Shown: positions 33,485-43,255, counted from the stretch's first letter. The stretch: DNA of 64,000 nucleotides from an uncultured Nitratireductor sp. (GCF_913053745.1 NZ_CAJXGF010000001.1:1-64000); one strand, 5' to 3'. A program made the numbers and translations. The notes: generated by a model not told the origin, from the letters alone.

Positions 33485-34534
33485 CTATGCCGGTCGTGCA
33501 TGTCCTTTCATATGGCCCGAGATGGTTTCACGGAACGAAGGCAGAAGGCCACCGTCATAGCCTCGACGCGGCTTTGAATGCCAAAGCGCATTGAGGATCG
33601 CTTCCTCTGTCGCTTCGACAGCGGCCTTGAAGAAGGCGTTCATGCGGCTTTCGCAAAGGCGCAATACTTCATGAGTGTCGGCGGTGTCGCGCTCAAACAC
33701 ATTGGTGGTGGAGAAAGCCACCGCGATGTCGCCGCTCTGATGGCCGAAATAGCTGCCCAGCCGGCCCAGGGCCGCTCCGCCACGTTGGCACAGCCGTCTC
33801 AGTTGGCGCGAATCCATCGGCGCGTCGGTCGCCAGGATGATGATGATCGAACCCTTGTCTTCTTCCTCGGTTGCTTCGACCACCCGCTGTGCGACGGCAT
33901 CACCGAAAACACGCATGTCGGCCCGCTGGCCGAAATTGGAAAGGACAAGCGCGCCAAGCCTGAAATGCGCGCCTTCCTTCAAATCGATCGCGCGCGAAGC
34001 AGAACCAACGCCTCCCGAAAAGCCGAATGTTTTCATCCCGCTTCCGGCTCCGACCGTCCCCTGTTCGAAGGCGTTTCCGGCATTGGACAGCGCCTCGCCG
34101 GCCAATGCCTCGTTCACATGCAGGGCTTGAATATCGTTGACCTGTCCATCGTTGCATTCCATCACCAAAGGATTGACCGTGGCTGCCTTTCTTCCAATGG
34201 CCGGGTTTGCAGCAATGGCCTGTCTGATGAGCGCTGTGGCGCAGGCCGGCACGCCGAACGTGTTGGTGAGAAGGATCGGCGTTTCGATCTCGCCCAACTC
34301 CATCAGTTGGATCAGGCCGAGGCTTTTGCCAAAACCATTCAGGATCGATGCGGCGGCGGGAACCGGCCTGCGGTAGAGATCGCCTTCATGCGGGAAGACC
34401 GCTGTAACCCCCGTACACGCGCCTTCGTCCTGAAGAGTGGCGTGACCGACCTTGACGCCGGCAACATCGCAAATCGTGTTGGTGGGGCCGGTTGGCACCT
34501 GCCACCAGCCCTCGCGCAGAAATGTGTTTCGCAT
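33485..34534 (-). CDS. P1 family (DmpA-like) aminopeptidase
   Basis: A 349-residue Ntn-hydrolase of the L-aminopeptidase D-esterase/beta-peptidyl aminopeptidase family. The expected self-cleavage site is Gly228-Ser229 in EDKGSIIIILATDAP, with Ser229 as nucleophile, and substrate-site sequences TNTFGVPACAT, ECNDGQVNDIQ and VGAGSGMKTFGFSGG are present. Members cleave D-amino-acyl or beta-amino-acyl peptides and amides. Located between iaaA and the permease gene gsiD with short gaps, so it is part of the importer operon, and widens the range of unusual peptides (isoaspartyl, beta- or D-linked) that could be used. Confidence 0.9.
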   Translation of the reverse strand: MRNTFLREGWWQVPTGPTNTICDVAGVKVGHATLQDEGACTGVTAVFPHEGDLYRRPVPAAASILNGFGKSLGLIQLMELGEIETPILLTNTFGVPACATALIRQAIAANPAIGRKAATVNPLVMECNDGQVNDIQALHVNEALAGEALSNAGNAFEQGTVGAGSGMKTFGFSGGVGSASRAIDLKEGAHFRLGALVLSNFGQRADMRVFGDAVAQRVVEATEEEDKGSIIIILATDAPMDSRQLRRLCQRGGAALGRLGSYFGHQSGDIAVAFSTTNVFERDTADTHEVLRLCESRMNAFFKAAVEATEEAILNALWHSKPRRGYDGGLLPSFRETISGHMKGHARPA

Positions 34535-34542
34535 GAATTGAC

Positions 34543-35439
34543 TCAGTTATCGTCCAGTTTCGGATCGAGCGCGTCCCGCAGCCCGTCCCCCAGAATATTG
34601 AAGCACAGCACCGTCAGGAAGATCGCCAGACCGGGGAAGAAGGTGAGGTGCCACTCTCCCGCCAGCATATATTCCCGCCCGGTGGAAAGCATCGCGCCCC
34701 ATTCGGCCACAGAGGGCTCAACGCCAAGGCCGATGAAGGACAGGCTGGTCGCCGTCAGGATGGACGTGCCGATGCGCATGGTGAAGTAAACGATCACCGC
34801 CCCGAGAACGCCCGGAAGAATGTGGCGGAACATGATGATGGCATTTGGCGCGCCGGCTGCGCGCGCCGCCTCCACATAGGTCGTTTCCTTCAGGCCAAGC
34901 GTCCCGGAGCGGACAATGCGGGCGAAGGCGGGAACACTGAAGACCGCGACCGCGATGATGACATTGGTCAACCCTGCCCCCAGGATGGCAACGATGCCGA
35001 TGGCGAGAAGAATGCCGGGAAAGGCGAACAGAACATCGGAAATGCGCATGACGATGGAATCGAGCCAACCGCCGTAGTAACCGGCAAAAAGCCCACCGAC
35101 CACGCCGACCACCGCGCCGATTGTGACCGATAGAAAGCCAATGAACATGGACAGTTTCGCCCCATTCAAAACGCGCGCGAAAATATCGCGTCCGAACTCG
35201 TCAGTTCCGGCCCAGTGCAAGGCCGAAGGGCCAGCCAGTGTGTTCTTGTAATCGAACTCATTTGGCCCGAACGGAAGGATCCACGGTGCGACCAGTGCCA
35301 TGGCCAGCAGGAGCAGCAGGAAGAACCCGGAGGCCAACGCGGCGTGGCGGGTTACGAAGCGACGCCAGAATTCGCTGAAGGGCGATCTTGCCGTCTTCTC
35401 TTTCGGCACAGCCGGCGATGTGTCGGAAACGAGGGCCAT
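34543..35439 (-). CDS. gsiD: Glutathione/peptide ABC transporter permease (GsiD-like)
   Basis: A 298-residue DppC-class permease with an N-terminal cytoplasmic OppC-type segment (SPFSEFWRRFVTRHAALASG, in part), six transmembrane helices, the sequence HWAGTDEFGRDIFARVLNGAK typical of the C-type subunit and the EAA region VEAARAAGAPNAIIMFRHILPG. Partner of the B-type permease upstream. Ten bases separate the two genes, and the importer, peptidases and ATPase share one strand without gaps over about 120 bases. Gsi naming rests on the gene set and on the binding protein; a general dipeptide specificity remains possible. Confidence 0.85.
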   Translation of the reverse strand: MALVSDTSPAVPKEKTARSPFSEFWRRFVTRHAALASGFFLLLLLAMALVAPWILPFGPNEFDYKNTLAGPSALHWAGTDEFGRDIFARVLNGAKLSMFIGFLSVTIGAVVGVVGGLFAGYYGGWLDSIVMRISDVLFAFPGILLAIGIVAILGAGLTNVIIAVAVFSVPAFARIVRSGTLGLKETTYVEAARAAGAPNAIIMFRHILPGVLGAVIVYFTMRIGTSILTATSLSFIGLGVEPSVAEWGAMLSTGREYMLAGEWHLTFFPGLAIFLTVLCFNILGDGLRDALDPKLDDN

Positions 35440-35448
35440 TGCTGAAAC

Positions 35449-36369
35449 CTATTTGTAGCGGATAGCGGGATTGATGAAGCCGTAGAGCATATCCACCGCC
35501 AGATTGATCAAGAGAAATTGCAGTGAAAACAGCATGATCTCGGCCTGTACCACCGCATAGTCACGGAAGTTGATGGCATCGAGCAGCAAGGAGCCAAGTC
35601 CCGGCCAGCGGAACACTTTCTCCACGACGATGGAGCCGCCGAGCAGGAAGCCGAATTGCAGGCCGGCCATGGTCACAACCGGGATAAGGGCGTTTCGCAG
35701 GGCGTGTTTCCAGATAACCACTTTCTCCCGCAACCCCTTCGCCCGGGCGGTACGGATGAAATCCTCGCGGGCGACGTCGATAACCGCCGATCGCGTGAAA
35801 CGGGCCATCACGGCGGCAACACCGGCACCAAGGGTTATCGAAGGCAGGATCAGGTCGGAGGCTTCATCGAAACCACTGGTTCCGACCCAGCCCAGATTGA
35901 CCGAGAAGAACTGCATCAAAAGAAGACCGAGCCAGAAATTGGGCATCGAAATGCCCGAAACCGACAGAAACATTCCCGCATGATCGCCAGCGCTTCCACG
36001 CCGCACGGCGGACACGACGCCGGCCACCAATCCGAAAAGCAGAGACCAGGCAAGCGCGCAGACCGAAAGCCAGAAAGTCGGCCAGAAGGCACGCGCGATC
36101 ATCGATGACACCGGCTCGCCGGTGCGCAATGAGTTGCCCAGATCTCCGGTCGCCATATTGCCGAGAAAATCGAGATATTGAGCAAGGAGCGGTCGGTCGA
36201 GCTTCAAAGCCCGGCGCACAGCCTCAACCTCTTCCTGCGTCGCCGCTTCACCTGCAAGCAGCCGCGCGGGATCGCCCGGCAGAGCGTGAATGAAGAGAAA
36301 CACGAAAATGGAGATCAGAAACAGGACCGGCACCAGTGCGGCCAGCCTGCGCAGGAAATAGTGCAGCAT
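35449..36369 (-). CDS. gsiC: Glutathione/peptide ABC transporter permease (GsiC-like)
   Basis: A 306-residue DppB-class permease with the N-terminal helix LAALVPVLFLISIFVFLFIHALPGDPARLL (in pieces), the GDPARLL motif, TFWLSVCALAWSLLFGLVAG, and the EAA loop RTARAKGLREKVVIWKHALRNAL (in part) that contacts the ATPase. It ends LAVDMLYGFINPAIRYK, the standard C-terminus of this subunit. ATG 36369 with a short 5' gap to the binding-protein stop at 36427. Works with the GsiD-like permease as a heterodimer. Confidence 0.86.
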   Translation of the reverse strand: MLHYFLRRLAALVPVLFLISIFVFLFIHALPGDPARLLAGEAATQEEVEAVRRALKLDRPLLAQYLDFLGNMATGDLGNSLRTGEPVSSMIARAFWPTFWLSVCALAWSLLFGLVAGVVSAVRRGSAGDHAGMFLSVSGISMPNFWLGLLLMQFFSVNLGWVGTSGFDEASDLILPSITLGAGVAAVMARFTRSAVIDVAREDFIRTARAKGLREKVVIWKHALRNALIPVVTMAGLQFGFLLGGSIVVEKVFRWPGLGSLLLDAINFRDYAVVQAEIMLFSLQFLLINLAVDMLYGFINPAIRYK

Positions 36370-36426
36370 CGGAATTATCCTGATGCCGGCCCGGTAAAAA
36401 ATGCCGGGCCAGCGTAAAGTACGGGC

Positions 36427-37959
36427 TTATTCGAAGGCGGCTTTGGTGTACTGCATCGTGCCGTCGGGCATCTGGAACACGCCACTGAGCCCCTTCTTGC
36501 GGCCTGCCATCTTGTTCTCGATGGCGAGCCAGACCACCGGCTGGTCCTTCCAGATTTGCTTCTGGGCAATGGCATAGGCCGCTTTGCGCTTTTCCGGATC
36601 GGCCGTGTTGAGCGCGTCCTGAATGGCCTTGTCCACCGTTTCGTCGGAGTAGAACGCCATGTTGTAGATTTTCGGGATCCAGCCTTCCGTTGCGTAGACG
36701 GGGCGCAGATGCCAGTCGGCATCGCCGGTCGAGGGCGACCACCCACCCAAGAGCATATCGAAGGTAGACTCCTCGGGAACCATCGAAGAGAAAACCTTTT
36801 CCGAACGGGTCGCCCCTTCCATCGGCATGATCTTCGCACGCACATTGATCTGCGAAAGCTGCTGCTGGAGGAATTGCAGCATGCGAACGCCGGTTGAGCT
36901 GTTGGTGCCCCATATCTCGATCTCGAAGCCATCTGCGTGGCCGGCCTCTTCCATGAGGCGACGGGCTTCTTCGATATCCGTCGTCAAAGGTTCCTGACCT
37001 TCGTAGAAGCGGGTGTCGGGAGCGATCGGCGAATCCGGCACGACACCGTGGCCCGAATAGACCACGTCAACAAAAGCCTGCTGGTCAACGGCCAGGTTGA
37101 AGGCACGCCGGACACGCTCGTCCTTGAAGTGCTCCTTGAGCATGTTCATGGATGCCGTCCAAACGGTGATGCCGGGAACTTCCAGCACTTCATAACCGCC
37201 CGAGGTTTCCACCCTTTCGGAGAGTTCGGCCGGCATGATGTGGACGAACTGGACTTCGTCGGACAACAGCATCGACGCCCGCGTCGCGCTCTCCGTCACC
37301 GGGAAAAACGTTACCTTGTCGACTTTCGGCCACCCGCTGTCCCAGTAGTTTTCGTTCTTTTCCAAAACCAGCCGCTCGCCCGGAACCCATTCCTTGAACT
37401 TGAACGGACCGGTGCCCACCAGTTTCTTTTCGACGCCAGTGCCAAGTTCTTCGAGCGCCTTGGGGCTGTGAATGACAACGGAGGGATGCGCCACCGTGTT
37501 GATCATCGCGCCGAACGGCTCTTTGAGTTTAAGCACGACAGTGAAGTCGTCCGGCGTCTCGACGCTGTCCACCACCTTGAAAAGGCTATTTTTCGCAAGG
37601 TTCTGCGACTGATCTGCCAGGCGGTCGAAATTGGCTTTTACCGCAGCCGCGTTGAACGGTGTCCCGTCGTGAAACGTAACCCCTTCTCTCAGCTTGAAGG
37701 TAAAGGTCTTTGCATCTTCGCTCCCCTCCCAGCTTGTCGCCAATTGCGGGATGAGTTTCATGTTCTTGTCGAACCCTATCAGGCGTTCGACCACACCGCT
37801 CGCGGCCACATAGTCGACATTGTAATTGGAATTGTGGGGATCCATCTTCTGAAAGATCTGGTCCATCGCTATCGCAAGATCTGCTGCCATGGCCGGCAGC
37901 GCGAAGGTGGTACTTGCCATGAGCGCAGCACCCAAAGCGGCGCGTTTCAGAACATTCAT
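36427..37959 (-). CDS. gsiB: Glutathione/peptide ABC transporter substrate-binding protein (GsiB-like)
   Basis: A 510-residue periplasmic class C binding protein. Signal peptide in residues 1-25 (AALGAALMASTTFALPAMA, cleavage before ADLAIAMDQ). Features shared with E. coli GsiB are FNAAAVKANFDR, KEPFGAMINTVAHP, VGTGPFKFKEW, LQFLQQQLSQINVRAKIMPM and GGWSPSTGDADWHLRPVYA. ATG 37959 has GGGAGGAAGA directly upstream; the ATG at 38007 only adds a His-rich segment ahead of the signal sequence. Delivers the peptide or glutathione to the GsiC/D channel. Specificity is supported by similarity of these blocks, not by test. Confidence 0.88.
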   Translation of the reverse strand: MNVLKRAALGAALMASTTFALPAMAADLAIAMDQIFQKMDPHNSNYNVDYVAASGVVERLIGFDKNMKLIPQLATSWEGSEDAKTFTFKLREGVTFHDGTPFNAAAVKANFDRLADQSQNLAKNSLFKVVDSVETPDDFTVVLKLKEPFGAMINTVAHPSVVIHSPKALEELGTGVEKKLVGTGPFKFKEWVPGERLVLEKNENYWDSGWPKVDKVTFFPVTESATRASMLLSDEVQFVHIMPAELSERVETSGGYEVLEVPGITVWTASMNMLKEHFKDERVRRAFNLAVDQQAFVDVVYSGHGVVPDSPIAPDTRFYEGQEPLTTDIEEARRLMEEAGHADGFEIEIWGTNSSTGVRMLQFLQQQLSQINVRAKIMPMEGATRSEKVFSSMVPEESTFDMLLGGWSPSTGDADWHLRPVYATEGWIPKIYNMAFYSDETVDKAIQDALNTADPEKRKAAYAIAQKQIWKDQPVVWLAIENKMAGRKKGLSGVFQMPDGTMQYTKAAFE

Positions 37960-38003
37960 CTCGTCTTCCTCCCTGTATTGGTGATGGTGTTGAAAAAGAT
38001 GCC

Positions 38004-39866
38004 TCAAGCGGCGCGGGGCGCTGTTCGGCCACCGGTCTCCTCACGCGCCACGAAATGACGGGGCCCGACTTCCAGCATCTCGTTGATGGCCGGCGGATTG
38101 CCGAGCGGATGAACAGGGCTCGGCACCTCGCCGGTGATCAGCGGCCTGTCGGTGATCCGTTTCTGCGGGTCGGGGATCGGGGCCGCGGAGATGAGGCGTT
38201 TGGTATAAGGATGTCTCGGGTCTTCAAACACCGATGCGCGGGGTCCGGTTTCGACAACCTGCCCCAGATACATGACCGCCACGCGATGACTGATCCGTTC
38301 CACAACGGCCATATCGTGCGATATGAAGAGATAGGCTAGGCCAAAGCGCGCCTGCAGGTCCATCAGGAGGTTGATCACCTGGGCCTGAACCGAAACGTCG
38401 AGCGCGGAAACCGCTTCATCGGCGATGATCAGCTTGGGATCGGTGCCGAGCGCACGCGCGATGGCGATGCGCTGCCGCTGTCCACCGGAAAACGCATGCG
38501 GGTAGCGGTTGGCGTGGTCGGCCTGCAGCCCGACCTGTTCAAGCAGCCAGACAGCCTTGTCGAAGGCATTTTTCCGGTCTTCCAGACCGTGCAGCAGCAT
38601 CGGTTCGGAAATGGAATATCCAACCGTCAGTCGAGGATTGAGAGAGGCATAGGGGTCCTGAAACACGAACTGGATGCGCCGGCGCAGCCTTTGCAGATCG
38701 CCTTTCGACAACCGGGTCAGGTCCTCGCCGTCGAAATGAAGCTTCGTCGCTTCCGCTTCGACCAGACGAAGGATCGAGCGGCCCGTCGTGGATTTTCCAC
38801 ATCCCGATTCCCCGACAAGGCCGAGCGTTTCGCCGGGCCAGATGTCGAGATCCAGCCCCTCGACGGCGTGGACCCGTTTCGTGACACGGCCCAAGAGCCC
38901 CTCGCCGACATCGAAACGGGTCGTCAGACCACGAACGGAAAGGAGCGGCTCGCTTTCATAAGCAACTGGCGCAGCCGGATCGGCGGACGCGGCGGGAGCG
39001 TTCTCGTCCTTGCCCGGCACCGGGAAAGGCGCGGGGGCGCTGGTGCCTCGCATCGCGCCCAGATGCGGCACGGCTTTCAGCAGGGCTTTCGTGTAAGGAT
39101 GTTTGGGCGAACGGAACACGGTTTCCACATCGCCCTCTTCCACCTTCTCGCCGCGATACATGACCACGACCCTGTCGGCGACCTCGGCCACCACACCCAT
39201 ATCGTGGGTGATGAACAGCACCGACATGGACTGTTCCTTCTGCAACTCGCTTATGAGGCGCAGGATCTGTGCCTGTATCGTGACGTCCAGTGCCGTGGTG
39301 GGTTCGTCGGCGATCAGAAGCTGTGGCTTGCATGACAGCGCCATCGCGATCATCACGCGCTGCCGCATGCCACCGGACAATTGGTGCGGATGCCGCTTCA
39401 TCACCTGTGCTGCATCTGGAATGCGCACGCGCTGAAGCGTATCCAGCGCGATCCGCGATGCATCGCGCCGCGTTTTCTTTTGATGGGTTACGATGGCTTC
39501 AACAATCTGGTCTCCAATCGTGAAGACCGGGTTGAGGGATGTCATCGGCTCCTGGAAGATCATCGCGATTTCGTTGCCGCGTATGCGCCGTGACTCCTCC
39601 GGATCGAGGGATGCCAGATCGATCTCGCGTCCATCGCGGCGGCGAAAGTGGATCTTGCCGTTTTCGATACGTCCACCACCGAACTCCACCAAGCGCATGA
39701 TGGACAAGGCGCTGACAGATTTGCCCGATCCCGACTCGCCGACGATCGCAACGGTTTCCCCGCGCTTCACGTCGAGTGAAAGCTTCCTTACGGCACTGAA
39801 CGTGTAATCACCCTGACCGAATGCTATGTCTAGGTCGGCGAGTTCAAGAACGTTCGCCGCCGCCAT
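38004..39866 (-). CDS. gsiA: Fused dipeptide/glutathione ABC transporter ATPase (GsiA-like)
   Basis: A 620-residue protein with two complete ATPase domains in one chain, as in GsiA (about 620 residues). First half: Walker [14 protein letters not shown], signature [16 protein letters not shown], Walker [13 protein letters not shown]. Second half (from about residue 330): Walker [14 protein letters not shown], signature [16 protein letters not shown], Walker [14 protein letters not shown] Pro/Ala-rich linker ([20 protein letters not shown]) joins them. The C-terminus carries the oligopeptide ATPase tail ([13 protein letters not shown] and [15 protein letters not shown]). ATG 39866 is taken as start; GTG 39884 is possible. 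First gene of the operon, divergent from the LysR gene. Confidence 0.9.
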   Translation of the reverse strand: MAAANVLELADLDIAFGQGDYTFSAVRKLSLDVKRGETVAIVGESGSGKSVSALSIMRLVEFGGGRIENGKIHFRRRDGREIDLASLDPEESRRIRGNEIAMIFQEPMTSLNPVFTIGDQIVEAIVTHQKKTRRDASRIALDTLQRVRIPDAAQVMKRHPHQLSGGMRQRVMIAMALSCKPQLLIADEPTTALDVTIQAQILRLISELQKEQSMSVLFITHDMGVVAEVADRVVVMYRGEKVEEGDVETVFRSPKHPYTKALLKAVPHLGAMRGTSAPAPFPVPGKDENAPAASADPAAPVAYESEPLLSVRGLTTRFDVGEGLLGRVTKRVHAVEGLDLDIWPGETLGLVGESGCGKSTTGRSILRLVEAEATKLHFDGEDLTRLSKGDLQRLRRRIQFVFQDPYASLNPRLTVGYSISEPMLLHGLEDRKNAFDKAVWLLEQVGLQADHANRYPHAFSGGQRQRIAIARALGTDPKLIIADEAVSALDVSVQAQVINLLMDLQARFGLAYLFISHDMAVVERISHRVAVMYLGQVVETGPRASVFEDPRHPYTKRLISAAPIPDPQKRITDRPLITGEVPSPVHPLGNPPAINEMLEVGPRHFVAREETGGRTAPRAA

Positions 39867-39987
39867 TTTCGTGTTTTCCGCCACCCGTTCGCCCGGTCCC
39901 TCTCCGAAGTTTGCAGCGCTTTTTGCCGCGCATGACGCAAGTGAAACCGTTGGGGGATCGGCTGGCCAACGCCGTTTTCGCATGGAT

Positions 39988-40004
39988 TATGCCGATTTGG
40001 CATA
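39988..40004. promoter_or_regulatory. LysR-type T-N11-A operator candidate
   Basis: TATGCC (39988-39993) and GGCATA (39999-40004) form a perfect 6-bp dyad with a 5-base spacer; the T at 39990 and the A at 40002 give the exact T-N11-A spacing of LysR regulators, with flanking TGCC and GGCA. It lies 46 bases before the LysR start and about 120 bases before gsiA, the correct place for control of both. Confidence 0.68.
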
Positions 40005-40049
40005 GTTTGACGCTTGCCTGTTTACCGTTGGCGTGGTGCTTTCGGGCAC

Positions 40050-41015
40050 ATGGAAATCAAATGGCTGGAAGACTTTCTGACACTTGCCCAGACGCGCAAT
40101 TTCTCACGCGCCTCGGAAGAGCGAAACGTCACCCAGCCTGCCTTCAGCCGGCGTATAAGAGCACTGGAAGGCTGGCTGGGTGTCGCTCTTTTCGACCGTC
40201 GAACCTATCCCGTCACCCTGACGGAGGAAGGGCGCGCTTTTCGCGAAACGGCCGAAAGCATGGTCTCGTCGCTCTATGCCGACCGCGCTCAGTTTCAACA
40301 GAGCGTCCATGTGAACCGACCAGACCTGCGAATTGCCGCCGCAACCACCTTGAACCTGAACTTCATTCCAGACTGGCTGCACGGGCTGGAACCCCATACG
40401 GGCCATTTCACGACACATATCTTTACGCAGAACTTCCACGACATGGTGCACCATCTTGCTGAGGGCGAGATCGATTTGGTGCTGCAATATGCGCATAGCG
40501 ACGTGCCGCTTCTCTTCGAGGCCTCACGCTTCGATTCGAGAGTCCTGGCCTTTGAACCGATGCTGCTGGTGTCGCCGACGGCCGAAGACGGAACGGCGCG
40601 CTATGACCCTGCGTTCGAAGGAGAAACACAGAACTTTCCTTTCATGGGATACTCGCCCGACGGCTATTTCGCCGGTGTCGAGCAGCTCCTGTTTCAAAGG
40701 AACGGGACGACACCGGAAGTTTTTCAGCGATTGGGCGAGAGTCCGACTTCGGAAGTCCTCAAACGCATGGCGCTGCGATATGGGGCCCTGACCATGTTGC
40801 CGGAAAGCTGCGCCAGGGATGCGCTTGAACGGGGCGAGCTGATTGGTGTTGGCGGACCCGAATGGCAGGTGAGTCTCGAGATCAGGCTGTTTCGCCTGCG
40901 CGACACCCGTCGCTCCGCAGTTCGAAAACTTTGGGCTGCGCTTGACCAACAGGCTCAGGCATTCGCGAAGACATTTGAGGTCAAGGGAAAGCACCGGGTT
41001 CTGCATGAGCGGTGA
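40050..41015 (+). CDS. LysR family regulator of the gsi-type operon
   Basis: A 321-residue regulator. The N-terminal winged helix (residues 1-60) has EIKWLEDFLTLAQTRNFSRA, NVTQPAFSRRIRALEGWLG and LFDRRTYPVTLTEEG, the standard LysR pattern. The effector domain follows with a long hinge helix. ATG 40050 is the first good start; ATG 40014 would add twelve residues ahead of the LysR consensus. Divergent from gsiA by about 180 bases and with a T-N11-A site in between, so it is the probable regulator of the peptide operon. The ligand is unknown. Confidence 0.92.
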   Translation: MEIKWLEDFLTLAQTRNFSRASEERNVTQPAFSRRIRALEGWLGVALFDRRTYPVTLTEEGRAFRETAESMVSSLYADRAQFQQSVHVNRPDLRIAAATTLNLNFIPDWLHGLEPHTGHFTTHIFTQNFHDMVHHLAEGEIDLVLQYAHSDVPLLFEASRFDSRVLAFEPMLLVSPTAEDGTARYDPAFEGETQNFPFMGYSPDGYFAGVEQLLFQRNGTTPEVFQRLGESPTSEVLKRMALRYGALTMLPESCARDALERGELIGVGGPEWQVSLEIRLFRLRDTRRSAVRKLWAALDQQAQAFAKTFEVKGKHRVLHER

Positions 41016-41056
41016 ACGGCGTTCCCGTCCCCGAGAAAACGGATGCGCACATCCGC

Positions 41057-42355
41057 TCACTCAGCAGGCGCCAGCGCCGAAGCCGACGTCTGCGAAACCA
41101 CATCTGGGGTCCGCTGCGTGGCGATCAGCACCGTCGCAAGCACGGCACAACCGGCGGTCACGTAAAGCGGTGCGCTTGTTCCGTAACTGTCGACGGCGAT
41201 ACCGCCGGCGATGGCGCCCAGCGTGACACCGAACTGAATGACAGCCAGGAAAAGCCCGCCCACACCCTCGAGTTGATCGGGCGCGGATCGCCCCATCCAT
41301 GTCTGGGTCATTACCGGTCCTGCGCCTATGGCGAGGCCCCACGCGGCGGCGAAGACCAGAACCGCGACGTAGCTGGTACCAAGTGACAACAAGCCGGCCG
41401 TGGCAACCGCCAGGACCATGAACGTCGCACCGAAGCCCTGGCGCAGAACCCGATCGGCGAAGACGCCGGCGATTGCACTTCCCAGCAAGCTGGCCAGACC
41501 GAGCACCAACAAAACAGGGGCGATGGCTGTGGCATCGAGTCCGCCATTGGTTTCCAGGTAAGGCCGCATGAAGGTGAAACCGCAGACCTCTCCGCCAAAG
41601 AACAGCAATCCGACGACCAATCCGGCGCGTACATTCCGCCGTTTCAGCAAGCCGAACAGGCTCGGAAGACTTGTCGCGCTTGTTGCAGGCACGCTCGGCA
41701 GACAGATGGCCTGCAAAAGCAAAGCGAACAAACCGGCTCCGGCAGCGGCCATGAATGCGGCTCGCCAACCGAAGGCGTCGCCGATCACGGTGCTGAGCGC
41801 TGGAGCGACAACAAGCCCCGCGGAGAGGCCAATGAACACGATCGACATGCCCTTTCCCATGTCCTCTATTGAGACAAGCCGGACGACGGTCGCACCGGCG
41901 AGGGCGAAGAATCCGCCGATGGCGATGCCCAGCAGCATACGCGCGGCAAGCAGCACGATGTAGTCTGACGTCAGCGCGACCGCGATGTTGGACGCAATCA
42001 CCAGGAGGCAGAGGATCAGATTGATCAGCTTTCGGTCCAGGCGGCCGACAATGAGCGCCACCGAAGGTGCCGCAAGGCCGGCGAAAAGTGCCGTGAGGGT
42101 TACTGCCTGCCCCGCGGCGCCATCCGTAACGCCGAGATCCGCGGCCATCGGCGTAAGCACGGCCATGGGCAGCAATTCGCTGCTGATCAAGGCAAAGCTT
42201 CCGAAAGTGAGTGAGACGACCGACAGCCATGTCGAGAACGCCCACGGACGGCCCGAGTGTTCGGTGTCGGACATATTGACATCCGGAGAGGGAGAGAGAG
42301 CGCAAGTTTGCCCTGCCGACCGCTCGTTGCTTGTTTCGGTGTTATCCCTTGTCAT
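41057..42355 (-). CDS. MFS exporter of the NepI/arabinose-efflux type
   Basis: A 432-residue major facilitator protein with twelve predicted helices. Similarity in style to NepI: ELLPMAVLTPMAADLGVTDG, GQAVTLTALFAGLAAP, GRLDRK in loop 2-3 and ARMLLGIAIGGFFALAGATVVRL (parts), together with GWRAAF after helix 6. Such proteins export purine nucleosides, sugars or drugs. A polar 28-residue N-terminus precedes a possible start ATG at 42274; ATG 42355 has AAGGAG upstream and is used. On the same strand as the TetR gene 280 bases before it, so it may be in its regulon. Confidence 0.88.
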   Translation of the reverse strand: MTRDNTETSNERSAGQTCALSPSPDVNMSDTEHSGRPWAFSTWLSVVSLTFGSFALISSELLPMAVLTPMAADLGVTDGAAGQAVTLTALFAGLAAPSVALIVGRLDRKLINLILCLLVIASNIAVALTSDYIVLLAARMLLGIAIGGFFALAGATVVRLVSIEDMGKGMSIVFIGLSAGLVVAPALSTVIGDAFGWRAAFMAAAGAGLFALLLQAICLPSVPATSATSLPSLFGLLKRRNVRAGLVVGLLFFGGEVCGFTFMRPYLETNGGLDATAIAPVLLVLGLASLLGSAIAGVFADRVLRQGFGATFMVLAVATAGLLSLGTSYVAVLVFAAAWGLAIGAGPVMTQTWMGRSAPDQLEGVGGLFLAVIQFGVTLGAIAGGIAVDSYGTSAPLYVTAGCAVLATVLIATQRTPDVVSQTSASALAPAE

Positions 42356-42637
42356 CGTTCTCGTCTCCTTGTGACGACCAGATGGTTCAGGAGACAGACT
42401 TAGCGCAGGCCGGCGAAATGGCAGGAGTTACAAGTGTGGCGGGATTCCAGTCAGCGACAAGCTACGTTCTTGGCTCCCCGGCTCTGCTCCCGCTCAGGAA
42501 GTCTGCGCGAGAAGCCGCTTATGGCGGTCTGCGCCTCGGCCGGCTTACCGAAATTCATGGCGCCAGCCTGTATCGACCCGATGGAACCGTCGGTCGAACA
42601 TGGCGGCGCGCTCACGATGTCGTTCGTTCATCATCGG

Positions 42638-43252
42638 CTAGCGACTGCTTCTGGCAACCATCGCGACGATCACTTCATACAGCTCCGCGTGGGCCTGCTC
42701 GACCGAAATTTCTCCCCGCGCGGCCGCATGGGACAAGGCATCGGCTGCACCGAGCATCGCCCAAAAGCCGGGTTGCAATATCCCCTTTGCCCCGGTGAAG
42801 GGAGCGAGCGCCCTTCGACACTTCTCTATAAAAACCACCTGATAGTCGCGCTTGACCGCCTCCAGTTCGGGGGAGCCGGCAAGCCCCGCCAGAACGCCGG
42901 GAATTTCGCGTCCCTGGGCAAGAACGCAATCGACATATGCGGATGCAATGACCATGGCTGTCGCCTGCAGTGTCGGTCCGCTGGCATCGAGCGCGGCATC
43001 GATCATCGCTGTCTGACGCAAGTCGAAATCCTGATAGAGCGCGGTCAGCAAACCGTTGCGTGTTCCGAAATGGTCGTAAATCACCGGTTTGGTCACACCG
43101 GCTTCGTCTGCCATGCGCGGCAACGTCAGCGCGTCCGTGCCCTCCTCCCGCGCGAGCCGCCATGCAACGTCGAGAAGCTGGCGATAACGCTGTTCACGGC
43201 TCAAACGGACGCGCTTGGCGCCGCCCCGATTGTCATTCTGCTTGCTTGACAT
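42638..43252 (-). CDS. TetR family repressor
   Basis: A 204-residue regulator. The N-terminal HTH reads RYRQLLDVAWRLAREEGTDA, LTLPRMADEAGVTKPVIYDHFGTRNGLLTALYQDFD (in pieces), the TetR consensus. The C-terminal ligand domain includes YVDCVLAQGREIPGVLAGLAG and a helical bundle ending MVARSS. ATG 43252 is chosen because the frame upstream of it is in the promoter. The start lies only a few bases from the symmetric repeat at 43256-43288 and the SmvA-like exporter is divergent, a classic arrangement in which the repressor blocks its own gene and the exporter gene until a drug binds. Confidence 0.92.
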   Translation of the reverse strand: MSSKQNDNRGGAKRVRLSREQRYRQLLDVAWRLAREEGTDALTLPRMADEAGVTKPVIYDHFGTRNGLLTALYQDFDLRQTAMIDAALDASGPTLQATAMVIASAYVDCVLAQGREIPGVLAGLAGSPELEAVKRDYQVVFIEKCRRALAPFTGAKGILQPGFWAMLGAADALSHAAARGEISVEQAHAELYEVIVAMVARSSR

Positions 43253-43255
43253 CTT

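Noticed and set aside
36937..38058. Plus-strand 373-codon open frame antisense to gsiB
   Set aside because: Mirror of a high-GC coding frame, no family motif, and gsiB has signal peptide, ribosome site and strong family blocks.
41061..42305. Minus-strand 414-codon open frame inside the NepI-like exporter gene
   Set aside because: It lies in another frame of the same strand as the MFS gene, has an Arg/His-rich translation without motifs, while the MFS frame has full family features.
42331..42798. Plus-strand open frame between the MFS and TetR genes
   Set aside because: Runs antisense into the TetR gene, no motif, no good start.
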